DNA of 64,000 nucleotides from Limnoperna fortunei (Eukaryota > Mollusca > Bivalvia > Mytilida > Modiolidae), in NCBI GenBank assembly GCA_944474755.1, contig OX104113.1:45386980-45450979 (forward strand), written 5' to 3'. Positions 35,265-45,900 of this stretch are shown piece after piece. Below the pieces are notes generated by a model. It searched no databases. It was not told the DNA's origin and worked only from the letters and a program-made list of their open reading frames with translations. How positions within the stretch are numbered: position 1 is the stretch's first letter; every line of letters begins with the position of its first letter. Position numbers and translations under genes: made by a program.

Positions 35265-35530
35265 TGTTGCTCAAACGTTTAGGCCAATTTACGCTCAAGA
35301 TAAACTTAAATCTACCACAAAGAAATGTTATGGGGAAGACTCCAGAGAACCCGGTGAAAAGCCCGTACTGTCGGCATAAAAACTTGCAATCTATTTCGGG
35401 TAAGGCTAAAGTCAAGCACATCCTGTCTTCAGTAAGGCTAGCATCTACAACCTCACTGTTGATAAGAAGCGAATCAATAGTAGCTGACTTGCTACCTTAA
35501 CCATAAGGCAATCGACCACCGGAACTGACC
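35265..35530 (-). mobile_element. Old tRNA-derived SINE (family 1)
   Basis: Strongly diverged copy: the plus strand shows GAGAACCCGGTGAAAAGCCC, GGCTAAAGTCAAGCACATCC and ACAACCTCACTGTTGATAAG, then TACCTTAACCATAAGGCAAT, parallel to the reverse complement of the copy at 7208. Confidence 0.6.
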
Positions 35531-35539
35531 AATATACAT

Positions 35540-36890
35540 ATTTTTTGCTAAAAAATAGAAAACTAATAAATGTACCTTTCCGGTATAATTCTATTAATAC
35601 TGTAAATCTGTAAATTTTTCGTTAAAAGAGTTTTCAGTATTATGTCAGTATATTTCTCGGTCTTTTTTGTTATTTATACGTATTGGACTTACGTCCTTAG
35701 GAATATAGTAGCAAACCATGTTGTAGATCAACACGAATTTGACTTGTAATGCTTTTCCATTGTTAAATGCTCAATTCAAGTGTTCCTAAACAGAGCCAAT
35801 ATTCATAGCACACAATTACGAAGCAAATGCTAACAAAACCAAACTATAATTGAAAGGAATAGCCTCTGGACCATGTAATCAAATTTATGTAGTTTTCCAC
35901 GAGACGACTGTTTAGATTATTAAAACTTGGGGTCATCTTGGCTTAAATGGGGAGCACTTTTTACATTTTGTTAAAATGGATCTTCTCAAATAATCATATA
36001 CCAGATTTTTACATATGTGGAAAAATCGCCGAAGAATCCGTATCAATGAATTTACCTATTAATATTTATTTGGCGTAAGTTGCAATTTTGAAATGTTTTT
36101 TGTTGTTGAAAATTTTGCAATATAAGTGTGTTATAATATATTTGTTATTAAAGGTGAATAACTAAAGTCGAGATTAGAAAATTATATTAAAACTGTAAGG
36201 GCCTTTACATTACGTTTTGGTTCGAAGTAGTAGTTCGAGTAAAACATGTAGTTAATATTTTTTGTCGAAATAAGCTTGATGCTCGTATGGTTTTTGACAA
36301 ATCAGCAGAATTATCCATTTTCAAAGTGGTAATTGACGAGCGGTTCAAAACAAACAAAATTTCTCCTACACATTGACTGATATTTCAGTTCAGGATGACA
36401 TTAACTTAATTTTAATGTGTTTTTTTCTCAAGTCAATTAATAAACTTAGCACAAAACGACGCTGAAGTTGAACATTTTGCAGCTGTCGTGGGGAGGGGTG
36501 AACAAATGACAACCAGAAAAAGAATGTTATATTTATTTTCTTTGCATATAAACGTCTTATAGCAAAGGAAAAGGTACAAAGTTTTGAAACGAGACGGTAA
36601 AATAAAAACTTGATGTACTTTTAGACTTCAAGGTAAAATAAACACGTAAACATGTTTTGACAACGACTAGAGATACCTGGTGAACTGTCTACACGTTGCT
36701 TAAAAATATCCTTTTGCCCACAAGGCAACACGAAAAGATTTACCGAGTTATAAGACATCCTTGAGACAGAAACAAGTATTAAATGTCACCTCTACCACTG
36801 CATAATGAATCTTAGACACTAGTGTAACACATTTTAACCTCATTAACCTTGCCTCCCGCACAACCCTCAAGGACTACAACAATAACTACC
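35540..36890. other. Interval between the two convergent glycine-rich genes
   Basis: AT-rich sequence with no exon or named element. Confidence 0.4.
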
Positions 36891-36900
36891 ACTAAAATAT

Positions 36901-36906
36901 TTTATT
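36901..36906 (-). promoter_or_regulatory. Candidate polyadenylation signal of the 285-aa glycine-rich gene
   Basis: AATAAA on the minus strand, about 230 nt past the TAA at 37133-37135. Confidence 0.45.
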
Positions 36907-36949
36907 GATAAAAAGTGTTGTACAAAAAGTATAAAAACTAGTTCAATAC

Positions 36950-37025
36950 AATGTCATCAAGATACTTAGGTAATGAAATTATTACGCCAGACTCGAGTCT
37001 CGTCTTATAAAGACACATAGTTGGC
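36950..37025 (+). repeat. Dispersed repeat family D, degraded copy
   Basis: ATGTCATCAAGATACTTAGG, TATTACGCCAGACTCGAGTC, then TCGTCTTATAAAGAC, aligned with the copies at 27418 and 63428. It would fall in the 3' UTR of the 285-aa glycine-rich gene. Confidence 0.55.
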
Positions 37026-37132
37026 GCTTATCCACCACAATAAAAATTAAACAATAAAATAATATTTAACATTTACAACAAATATTACTTACACACATGT
37101 ACAATGCATTTAACTATATGATAGTCAAAATC

Positions 37133-37990
37133 TTAAAAGTAAAAGAATGGATCAAAGAACCAGCCATTAATGTCATCCCAATTCCAATCACCACCCGCGC
37201 CACCATTTCCACCTGCTCCTCCCCAATGTAAACCTGCACCACCACTTCCTCCAGCTCCACCATCAACCCCGCCTCCTCCACCTCCACCTCCTACGCCGCC
37301 ATTTCCTCCACTTCCACTGCCTCCCAAACCGCCATTACCTCCTGCTCCGTTTCCACCTCTTCCTCCTGCTCCACCACCTATTCCACCTCCACCTCCATTT
37401 CCACCTGCTCCTCCCCAATTTAAACCTGCACCACCACTTCCTCCAGCTCCTCCATCTAGCCCGCCTGCGCCACCTCCACCTCCTCCGCCGCCATTTCCAC
37501 CTGCTCCACCACTCCATCCTCCACCCCCATTACCACTTTGTCCTCCTCCAGTTACACCAGAACCACCTACTCCTCCTGCTCCACCAATTCCTGCGCCGCC
37601 ATTTCCACCTGCTCCTCCGTTACCACCTGCTGCGCCGCCATTTCCTGCACTTCCACTACTTCCACTGCCTCCCAAACCGCCATTACCTCCTGCTCCGCCG
37701 CCGTTTGTCCCTACTCCACTACCTCTATTATTCCACTTCCGACTTCCACTACCTGGGTACCTATTTTCACCCGGTGATCCAGTGGCAGAATTTCCATTCG
37801 CTCCAGGAGCTCCAGTCCCATCAGAGGCTCCGGGATTACCTGCCGACCCACCATTCCATGCTGAATTCCAAGATGTACGTGATACTGCTGCTCTTTTCAA
37901 TATTTTATGCAACAATTCATCCGAAAGTTCCGAAACAGGATTTCCTACGGCAAACGTTAACAGTAGAGCTAATGCCACACTGATCAGCAT
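37133..37990 (-). CDS. Secreted glycine-rich protein, 285 aa
   Basis: One coding exon, ATG at 37988-37990 to TAA at 37133-37135. An acceptor (TTTTCTTTAG|A) sits directly before the ATG. Residues 1-16 (MLISVALALLLTFAVG) are a signal peptide. NPVSELSDELLHKILKR (17-33) looks like a propeptide ending in a dibasic site. A Ser/Asn/Gly region with a basic patch (about 34-96) is followed by about 170 residues of GGAGGNGG-type repeats. A longer internal repeat occurs twice: DGGAGGSGGAGLNWGGAGG and DGGAGGSGGAGLHWGGAGG. The C-terminus switches to aromatic and acidic residues (DWNWDDINGWFFDPFFYF). No cysteines are seen. Such proteins form extracellular matrices in mollusc shell or byssus, so that role is inferred. 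The plus-strand proline-rich frame is a shadow. Confidence 0.8.
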   Translation of the reverse strand: MLISVALALLLTFAVGNPVSELSDELLHKILKRAAVSRTSWNSAWNGGSAGNPGASDGTGAPGANGNSATGSPGENRYPGSGSRKWNNRGSGVGTNGGGAGGNGGLGGSGSSGSAGNGGAAGGNGGAGGNGGAGIGGAGGVGGSGVTGGGQSGNGGGGWSGGAGGNGGGGGGGGAGGLDGGAGGSGGAGLNWGGAGGNGGGGGIGGGAGGRGGNGAGGNGGLGGSGSGGNGGVGGGGGGGGVDGGAGGSGGAGLHWGGAGGNGGAGGDWNWDDINGWFFDPFFYF

Positions 37991-38690
37991 TCTAAAGAAA
38001 ATTTAAATAACAATGCTTTCAATCAAGGGCAAATCTAATTTGACAAAATCATTTCTTAACTTTACTATAGCCCCTTAAATATTGCAGGACTTTAAGTACA
38101 CATTCAATCAATTAATCTTCAATTTATAGTCAAGAATATAGCTCAGTACAAAAACAATGTTATGTTTATGATAACTTTTGTTGCTAAGGAGCAATAAAAA
38201 TGTCTAGCAAGGCGATTGTTAAGGGAAAACTTGCGCTTTTCATATGAAGACCATTTTTATATTCAGAACGAAAGTAAAACAATAAATGATCTCTAGATAT
38301 TGTATGGACTAATAAACAGCACAGATACTGACAAACACAAGAAAAGTATTAAAAACTGGAGGAAATTATTTAAAAAAACAACAACAAAAAATGCACTACG
38401 TAACTTGAAGTCAATGTTGATATAGTGAGAAGAATTGCGTTATGGATTGAAAATTTTAATTTGTTTTTCTGTATTTACTACGTAAAGACAATGTTGATGT
38501 CAGACAACTAGGTTATTAAACCAGTCCAAGATTAGTAGATAACCGTATAAAACTTCTGTTCAACTTCGTAACAAATAGAACAACACAGGGATTGTTAACT
38601 ATTATAACTAACACATGCCTACAGGAAACTAAATATATCACCGAACTAGGGAAGTGGGGGGAGGTCTAAACTAAAGTATTAGATACTTAC

Positions 38691-38722
38691 CTTTAAGTCT
38701 AAACACTGTGTGAAATTATGTT
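38691..38722 (-). other. Putative 5' untranslated leader exon of the 285-aa glycine-rich gene
   Basis: On the minus strand, GTGTTTAGACTTAAAG|GTAAGTA gives a strong donor at 38690/38691. A TATA box (CATATAAATACG, about 38744-38754) lies about 30 bp before the inferred start. Joined to the acceptor next to the ATG at 37990, this gives a leader of about 32 nt and a 700-bp intron, a common layout of highly expressed secreted-protein genes. Confidence 0.55.
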
Positions 38723-38743
38723 GTATGTTTTGATATTACGTCG

Positions 38744-38754
38744 TATTTATATGG
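38744..38754 (-). promoter_or_regulatory. TATA box of the 285-aa glycine-rich gene
   Basis: CATATAAATACG on the minus strand, at the proper distance upstream of a short leader exon with a consensus donor. Confidence 0.55.
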
Positions 38755-39139
38755 TGTTTGAATCGAATCATCGTTACACTGTGTCCTAAAAATTGTCTTA
38801 ATTTAATTAGTCACTTCCATAAACCTATAATATCTCCAGTGGGTGAATAATACTTACTTATTAGTCACTTCCACCAACATTCATGTTTTGTTACCTAAAG
38901 CGCACGTGAATACACCCCCGTCAAGATGGTGTAGATCTCCACAACATCATGTTTTCCGTAAGTATACATGAATGAAAATATCATAAAAAATGTTTTCAGT
39001 TTACATCTGTCAAAGATCTACATGTAAATTCATCAAGACCAGGTAAATGAACGACATTCTCGATATAAACGTTTTTTTTTACAGTTTTAACTAGCAGCAG
39101 TAAATTTTACAGAATCTAGAAACTGTCAAATGGCTTTTT

Positions 39140-39378
39140 TTAGCATTTGTTCAGCCTTATTATTTATACGTACATTTTGTATTGGGAGAGGAAGCCAATA
39201 ACCCGGTAGAAACCTCCGACCTTTTACAGCGCAATCGGTAGTCCTTATCAATAAAGATTAGAACACACTACGCAGGCCGGGGTTTTCTCAGGGTATTCCG
39301 TCTTCCACCGCCAATAAAAACTGGACGTCATGAAAAAGCTGAAAAGTGGCGTTAAACATCAAACAAAACAAACAAATC
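39140..39378. mobile_element. Two SINE (family 1) fragments in opposite orientation
   Basis: 39140-39265 resembles the reverse complement of the family-1 body (GGGAGAGGAAGCCAATAACC, GACCTTTTACAGCGCAATCG). 39275-39378 is a plus-strand 3' half (GCCGGGGTTTTCTCAGGGTA ... GTGGCGTTAAACATCAAAC). The junction is abrupt, consistent with one insertion beside another or an inversion. Confidence 0.6.
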
Positions 39379-39379
39379 G

Positions 39380-40930
39380 AACACGCTGCCTGGAGTTAAG
39401 CTCAAACTCTGAGCATTATAAGACGTGTAAACAATCGTAGTTTATATCCTCAATTATATTCATAAGTATAAACTGAACTGTATTCAATGAGAAGAGTTTA
39501 AATTAATTTGTTTACTTGATTTGTTGTTACTTGCCTGTTCGGATAAGGGCTTTAATGTCATATGGTAGAAAGCTTGAATTATCATGTAAAATAATGGCAA
39601 AACAATATAAACCTTGTTGTAAAGTGTAACAAAATGATGTTTCAGTTACCTAGTACTAGGTAGAATCGAACATTCCATTCACCTGCCTCTTCAGCATTGT
39701 ATTGCTATAACATTGTACAGTTATACTTTTATGAAATGGCTAGATAGGATATCAATAGGAGAAGAAATACATATCGAATTTGTTCTTAAACATTTGATGA
39801 GTTTATATTTTATTGTAAGGAGAAGTTAAAGGTCATTGTAAAACTAATTCTGATAGAACGTTGTAACTTAAAAAAAAAGGGGGGGTGTTAACTTTCTACT
39901 TTCTTTTTATACTGGCATTATATCAGCAAAAATAATACATATGTTTTTAGTGTACAGTATACTTTTGAGTAAAAAAGTAGGGGGTGTCAAACCAACAAGG
40001 ATGTCGTAAATTTAAAATAGATTGGGGGAAGAAAGGAAGTCCCTACTTTTTTTTATTATTTCGAAATCTACAAAGGGCATGGAGCAAGGAGCGTAGCACT
40101 CTCCACTACAGTCAGACTTACAGTATTGTAACAACCCGCCTCCCCCCCCCCCAAAAAAAAACCCAAACAAAACAAAACAAAACAAAACAAACTTAAAAAT
40201 AAACAAGTTTTACATCCAATCCAATTACATACAAAACGTCTGAAATACTATAAAAAATCACTTATGTATAAAAAACTTGAAAACTATCAATATCAAATTG
40301 AATGTTGTAATTATACATACGATAAAAGTAATATCTTTATTCATTCCAGTAAGTAAAAAAAAATTATATAAAATATCTATATTAATGATTTTTGATTAAT
40401 GTATAGTTTGTGTGTGAACAATTAATAAGGCGAAATAGAAGGAAATAACTGTATGAACCATCCTAAAGTCCCCAGGGTAAACTTTTATACGTATAATTAG
40501 ACTAGAGATAAATTAAAACACGTTTTTGTCAATGGAGTACATGTAGGTTGGTTAAATTATTCACAATAAAAAAATATCAAAACAAATTTCAGAGTGTACC
40601 GCGTATACCAACATTTTCTAGAGCTATTATGCAACAAAAACGAAGAATAGTGAACCAGTTCTTTCAGTTTCTTCTACTTGAAAAATCTGTCGAACAAAAA
40701 TAAACACATGTTTAATCAACTATATATATATCAGCATCTGATCATGAGTTCATTACATTTTTAAATGAAGGTCGGATAACATGACAACATAAGTTATGGT
40801 CTGAAAATAATAAGTCACGTGCCCTTTTCATTAACAAAAATTAAAAGCATGAGATTCGAAAAATTATAATCGCTATCCGTAATACCTTCTTGTTTTAAGG
40901 GATCGTCTATTACGTAAGCTTCTTCTTCTA
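39380..40930. other. Gene-free interval
   Basis: Contains homopolymer runs (A and G at about 39871-39886, C and A at about 40144-40160) and a (AAAAC)n-like tract at about 40163-40190. No exon found. Confidence 0.45.
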
Positions 40931-40937
40931 TTAAACG

Positions 40938-40993
40938 TCCTGAATATAGCTGAAATATTGCTTGCTGGACGTTAATCATCAATCAATCAATCT
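40938..40993 (+). mobile_element. SINE tail, family-2 type
   Basis: CGTCCTGAATATAGCTGAAA, TATTGCTTGCTGGACGTTAA and TCATCAATCAATCAATC match the family-2 3' end. No head is visible upstream. Confidence 0.55.
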
Positions 40994-41383
40994 TCTATTA
41001 AATTTTTGTACATTGTTTTATTTATCACAAAGCAAATTTCATGTGTCTTATGACGTTATTTATACATTTTATATTTTATCTCCAGAAACCTTAACGCGAA
41101 CTAGTTCCGTGAAATGTATGAAAACAGAAATTATTGGGGTTACATTAAACAATTGTATTCACCGGTAATAACGTCCACTGGATTTTAAAACGTCGTTTTC
41201 GGTCTTGCCACAATTTTCTTAAACTTCGTTTTGACAATTCAGCTGGCCGAACCTCGTCGAATCGTGACTATAACATAATGTCATAATTTATTCACTTATA
41301 TTTTCACAAAGTCGTTACATTACATTTATGTATAAATACATTACCAATGTTTTTCACTAATAGCCTAGATTTAAATTGATTCA

Positions 41384-41590
41384 AACCCTTTTCAGCTTTC
41401 AGAAATTTTAGCTATATGATTGCGTCCAGTTTTTATATGTTAAAGAAGCCTGAGTACCCTGAAAAACCCAGACCTTCGGTGGGAAAACTGGTAATCATTG
41501 TCATTAGGATTGGAGTCGAGTACAACTTACCCGCAACCTCAGTGTTGACAGGCAGGTGAACAATAGTATACTAACTACCGATGACGTGTG
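41384..41590 (-). mobile_element. tRNA-derived SINE (family 1), degraded
   Basis: The plus strand shows GATTGCGTCCAGTTTTTATA, AGACCTTCGGTGGGAAAACT, GATTGGAGTCGAGTACAACT and GCAACCTCAGTGTTGACAGG, the reverse complement order of family 1. The head is partly lost. Confidence 0.65.
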
Positions 41591-42439
41591 ACAATATTGA
41601 TTATATTTGACCATTTAGTCTTTTTGAAAAATTCGTCACCATGTTGTTCTTTTTTGAAATAGACTTTTTTTCTTTAATTTATCTTAAAAGTGTTTATTTC
41701 TTTCCTTACCAATCAGTCAGATGCATTTCTCCGTGGGCCATCACGGGTTGCATCTAAACTCAACAAATACACGTAAATCAGTACCCCAAATACAATGCAA
41801 TCATAAGGATTGATTGCATTCTGTTGAAGTTTCATTGACGTATAAACGCGTTGTTTATCATGGGTAGCACTTCTTTGAAAATGTGCTTCGGTCAACGCTT
41901 TCAAACGTCAATGATACTTCAAAGATTGCATGTTATGTTGCTTCATCTTCATCTATTCCTAAACTAGTTAAAACAATAAGAAAACAACAAATTACATTTT
42001 CATCACATTTCTTCTTGTGAAAAGAAATATTACTAAAAATTAAGCATTTAATTTTATTTACAGTAAATTGTGTATTAAAACATTTATGACTGTTCTTCAA
42101 ATAGTGAGTGAGCACCATTACCAAGTATGAGGAATATTTTTATAATGTGTTGTATATTAATCATGCAATAGATATTACGCTGAGTTTTTTAATATATATA
42201 GTGCAAGCATGCTAGAGTAATTCTATATCCACAGTAGGACATATTATCCCAAATATTGCGACAACTTACTGTCCATCTCCACGGCCCGTTGATTGATATA
42301 CTGAACCGTTAATTGACATCCATCGAGCTGCATTAAGCTTTATTCAAGACAATAACAAGATTACAAGCAATAAATCAATTAAGAAAACTGTATTGAGGAT
42401 GGAGGAGACAATTTAAATGCCACAGAAAAAGTAAGGAGA

Positions 42440-42830
42440 GTTGGATAAGGGCTGAAAATGTCACCTTTCGTGGCGGCTCAAGGCACTTAGGGACCGACCA
42501 TTTAACTTGCAGGGGGGGGGCCTTGATTTTTTCCTAAAAAATATTTTGAAAATGATTTTTGATGAAAAAAATATTTTGGAAGCAGAGGGTAAGTAAAAAA
42601 ATATTCTAAAGAAGGATTTCTGCTATATAAAAAATGCTAATAATGAAAAACAAATTCTGTCGCGACGCCTTCAAAAAATACATATTTTTTCTGACCAAAA
42701 CAAAAAACCAAGGCCCCCTTTCAAGTTAAATGGTCTGTCCCTTACTGTTTTAAGAAATCTACAAAAGGGGTTTTAACGTGCAATAAGCGTGACACTCTTC
42801 AAAAGTTGCATGCTATTTATATAATCGGCG
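42440..42830 (+). repeat. Dispersed repeat family B, interrupted by a MITE
   Basis: The left part (TTGGATAAGGGCTGAAAATG, TTTCGTGGCGGCTCAAGGCA) and the right part (AAGAAATCTACAAAAGGGGT, GTGACACTCTTCAAAAG) are contiguous in the copy at 59995-60185 but are separated here by the element at 42490-42741. Confidence 0.6.
42490..42741. mobile_element. PIF/Harbinger-type MITE, TSD TTA
   Basis: A 252-bp element. Its left end GGGACCGACCATTTAACTTG and its right end (in reverse complement GGGACAGACCATTTAACTTG) form inverted termini of about 35 bp with two or three differences. TTA flanks it at 42487-42489 and 42742-42744. A 3-bp TWA duplication with GGG-starting termini is the signature of PIF/Harbinger. 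The interior is A/T-rich and non-coding. Confidence 0.85.
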
Positions 42831-42897
42831 GAATGCTTCTTTTGTTTTTGTAACAATATAGCACACACTATCCATAACATCTATTTTATCAAATCGT

Positions 42898-42903
42898 TTT
42901 ATT
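42898..42903 (-). promoter_or_regulatory. Candidate polyadenylation signal of cysteine-rich gene 1
   Basis: AATAAA on the minus strand, about 8 nt after the TAA of cysteine-rich gene 1; this implies a very short 3' UTR, or another signal further on. Confidence 0.35.
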
Positions 42904-42911
42904 CAGAAATA

Positions 42912-45900
42912 TTATGGTCTATCACCAGCATCAATGTTTACGTCTCTAAGGCAAAGACATCTCAAGTCCACACAATGGTGGTGTGCATTTCTGTCATGAC
43001 ACATGGCTGCACTGGAACAATCGGATGCAGTTTGACAAGCTGGAAATAAACGTTTAAAACATCAGGCAATATAAGTAATGTGTGTTGCTTTCGTCATGTT
43101 TAGTTCGGAACTTGAAATAAATGTCATTGTGATTCCTTACACTATGAAAATAAACGACTTGGAAAAACTGATGCTATTACGATTACCTGATATGCAACAG
43201 GGACAAAAGAGGAATAGATGAAGCGACACCTAGGCTTTTATAACTGTTTGTGATGCAACATCAGTCATTCAATTAGTGCACATGTACATGGCATTATGTT
43301 GCCTGTATCATGTTACTCACCGATGTGTTCATGTCGGAATGTTCACATAAAGTGGAGATTTTTTAAAATCACAAATCGCCGTTAATTTCATAAAAAAGTA
43401 GAAGATTGTGATTTCCCTTCCTTGTATTCGATACCAAAACTTCACAAAAATCCATAAAAACACCGTTTCATAGTAGGATCGTCTAAATGTACCATACCAT
43501 CAAACCTCCATCGAAACTGCTGACCACTATTTTAACAGAAATAAAAACGCAGGAGTTGCATAAATGAAATGTGGATATTAAAAAATTCTAAACACCTGAT
43601 AGACATCTTAAGATCCGGATCTCTTCCCCAATTTAACAGCATTAAAACCGTTGATTGTTCGACACTACACGGACATCCCATATGCAGCATAAAACCAGGC
43701 TAAAAATCCTATTAACCGCTCCTTTGTCAAGAAAACCAGAATAAGACGATATAAATACCTGGTAATTAGACATGAAAAAAACTTACTCCGTCATCAATGA
43801 ATCTAAATAAAATAATAAATACACAGAAGACAAAATCTGTCAAATGTTAAAATTTCTGACCGACAACATAATTGTCATATTTGGAGGACATGTTTTTCAA
43901 CATACCGTTGGTGCTCCAATAGGTATTAATTGTGCCCCTCTCCTCGCCGACCTTTTTTGTCCTCTAATGAGGCTAAGTTCCAAGAATGCTTGCTGAAGAA
44001 CAAAGTGAAAGACACTGTCCCATACCTTTAATTTGACATTCCGCTATAAAGGGGATATTGATAATTATGACAGTAGACTCTAAAGTACGACAAACTTGAG
44101 ATAGTGCTTGATACGCATTTTACTATTTTATTCTCTATCAAATCGACAATATTGACAGTTATTTACTAAAGATACATTTGAAATTTAGTGTACTCTGTTT
44201 GAATTATATATATTTGTTTTACCTATGAACTTGTAAAAACAAGTCCAATTTTAATCAGACAAACATTTTTAAACTTCATTGAGGCCGAATATTATTGAAG
44301 ACATCTGATATAATAAACAATTTATGGAAATATTCTTAAAAAAAAACTAGGGATGAATAATAAATTTATTTATTCCGAGCTTTTATTCACGTTAAATAAT
44401 TTATGCATACATATATACTTTTGAAAATATGACATCATTATGTCTTTATTATTAATCAATTATAAGATTTTTGGTCTCTTGTATTGTATACAGCTTGAGA
44501 ACACTTGCTCTGGAGTAATGATATTATATTCATACCAATATGGGATAGACAGGTGCAGACGTCATGCTGACAGGACACATGTGTGTCGTTTACACCACAC
44601 ACTGTCTGAGTACAATCTACATAAGTGTGACATCTCTCAGATATAACCAAGACAGCGGCTGAAAACAAAAATGGCATGGAAGGTATGTAATGACAAAACT
44701 TTTACTATTTTAAAAATATGAAGATTCTACCATAAAATGTGATTGACACACGCATAGCGGGATATTTCGGACCCACTAGACACGAGTTATTGTTTGCTAA
44801 TTAGGAACTGCTTTAGCAACTATTCACGACATTGAGATTGAAGTCTTTACTTCTTTACCACGGCAGTTCTACGGTCACTATAAAATACATGTAATTGGGT
44901 CAGCTCTACATAGTGATCTAATAGATAACACATTATTGTCTGCAATATCTTAATCTCTTTCGTCCGCTCTATCTTAGTGATAACTCTTTCACAGGACTTC
45001 GACTATAACATTGAAAGGTACCATATGTGAAACAAACCTGTTTACTCTTTTAAAGCAACTTAGTTTTAACAAGTTTTATGTTGGGATCATTTTACTCTCC
45101 TTTGGTCCCATGATTTGTTTGTAATAGACTGTTTGGATAGATTGTCAACCATGTGTTTCTCTTTCCATATCGATTTGTGAATATGTTTACACGTCTTGTT
45201 GTCCTCTGATCTTTATTCTAAAGACTGTCGACCATGAATTTCAAACTACTATTTAATTACAGAACGATATATGTTGCAATATTTGAAATACGTTAATTTT
45301 AAATTATGTTAAGACATCTTTTAAAAAGTTAGCACAACTCGTGATACAACAATCTTTCAAACATACTATTAAACAATACTTATATAGGAGCAGGAATGAT
45401 ATTAGAACGATCGACATGCCTTATCTTTGTAAAGGTAGATTAAGTGGAGAACCCGATCTTAGCTGAACATGCGTTTCAGGACAGTGTTACACACTGTGTA
45501 ACTTCAAGGTAACACTCAACATATACCATTTTGGTCTATTCCTCTCTTACACCGCCCCTTTACTTGCAACGATATAACACGACATATCACCCCGATATAT
45601 CACCCAGACTCAGGATATATCACCCCGTCAACCGAAAATGTTGCGTTCCGGTCCGTGTGAGCACCAACAATTGTACAATTTTTTGCACTTGCGCCCAGCA
45701 GAAATTTTTGGTAAATTTCCAGACGACAGTTGTTTTGTTTTGGTATGGCAAATTTTGCATGAAATATATACTGGTTTAATGTGATATATCGAAAAAGTGT
45801 AATATAACACATAACTGCCTGTTGTAGAGGGTGTTACGCCAGAGTATCCCACTCTGTAAAGACTGCGTCTCGGATGATATATTTACCTCGTGAGATACTC

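Noticed and set aside
37170..38006. 278-codon proline-rich frame on the plus strand opposite the glycine-rich gene
   Set aside because: It is the antisense shadow of GGN/GCN codons. The minus strand has the signal peptide, leader exon and TATA box.
40012..40206. Phe/Gly-rich frame
   Set aside because: Caused by adjacent poly-C, poly-A and (AAAAC)n tracts.
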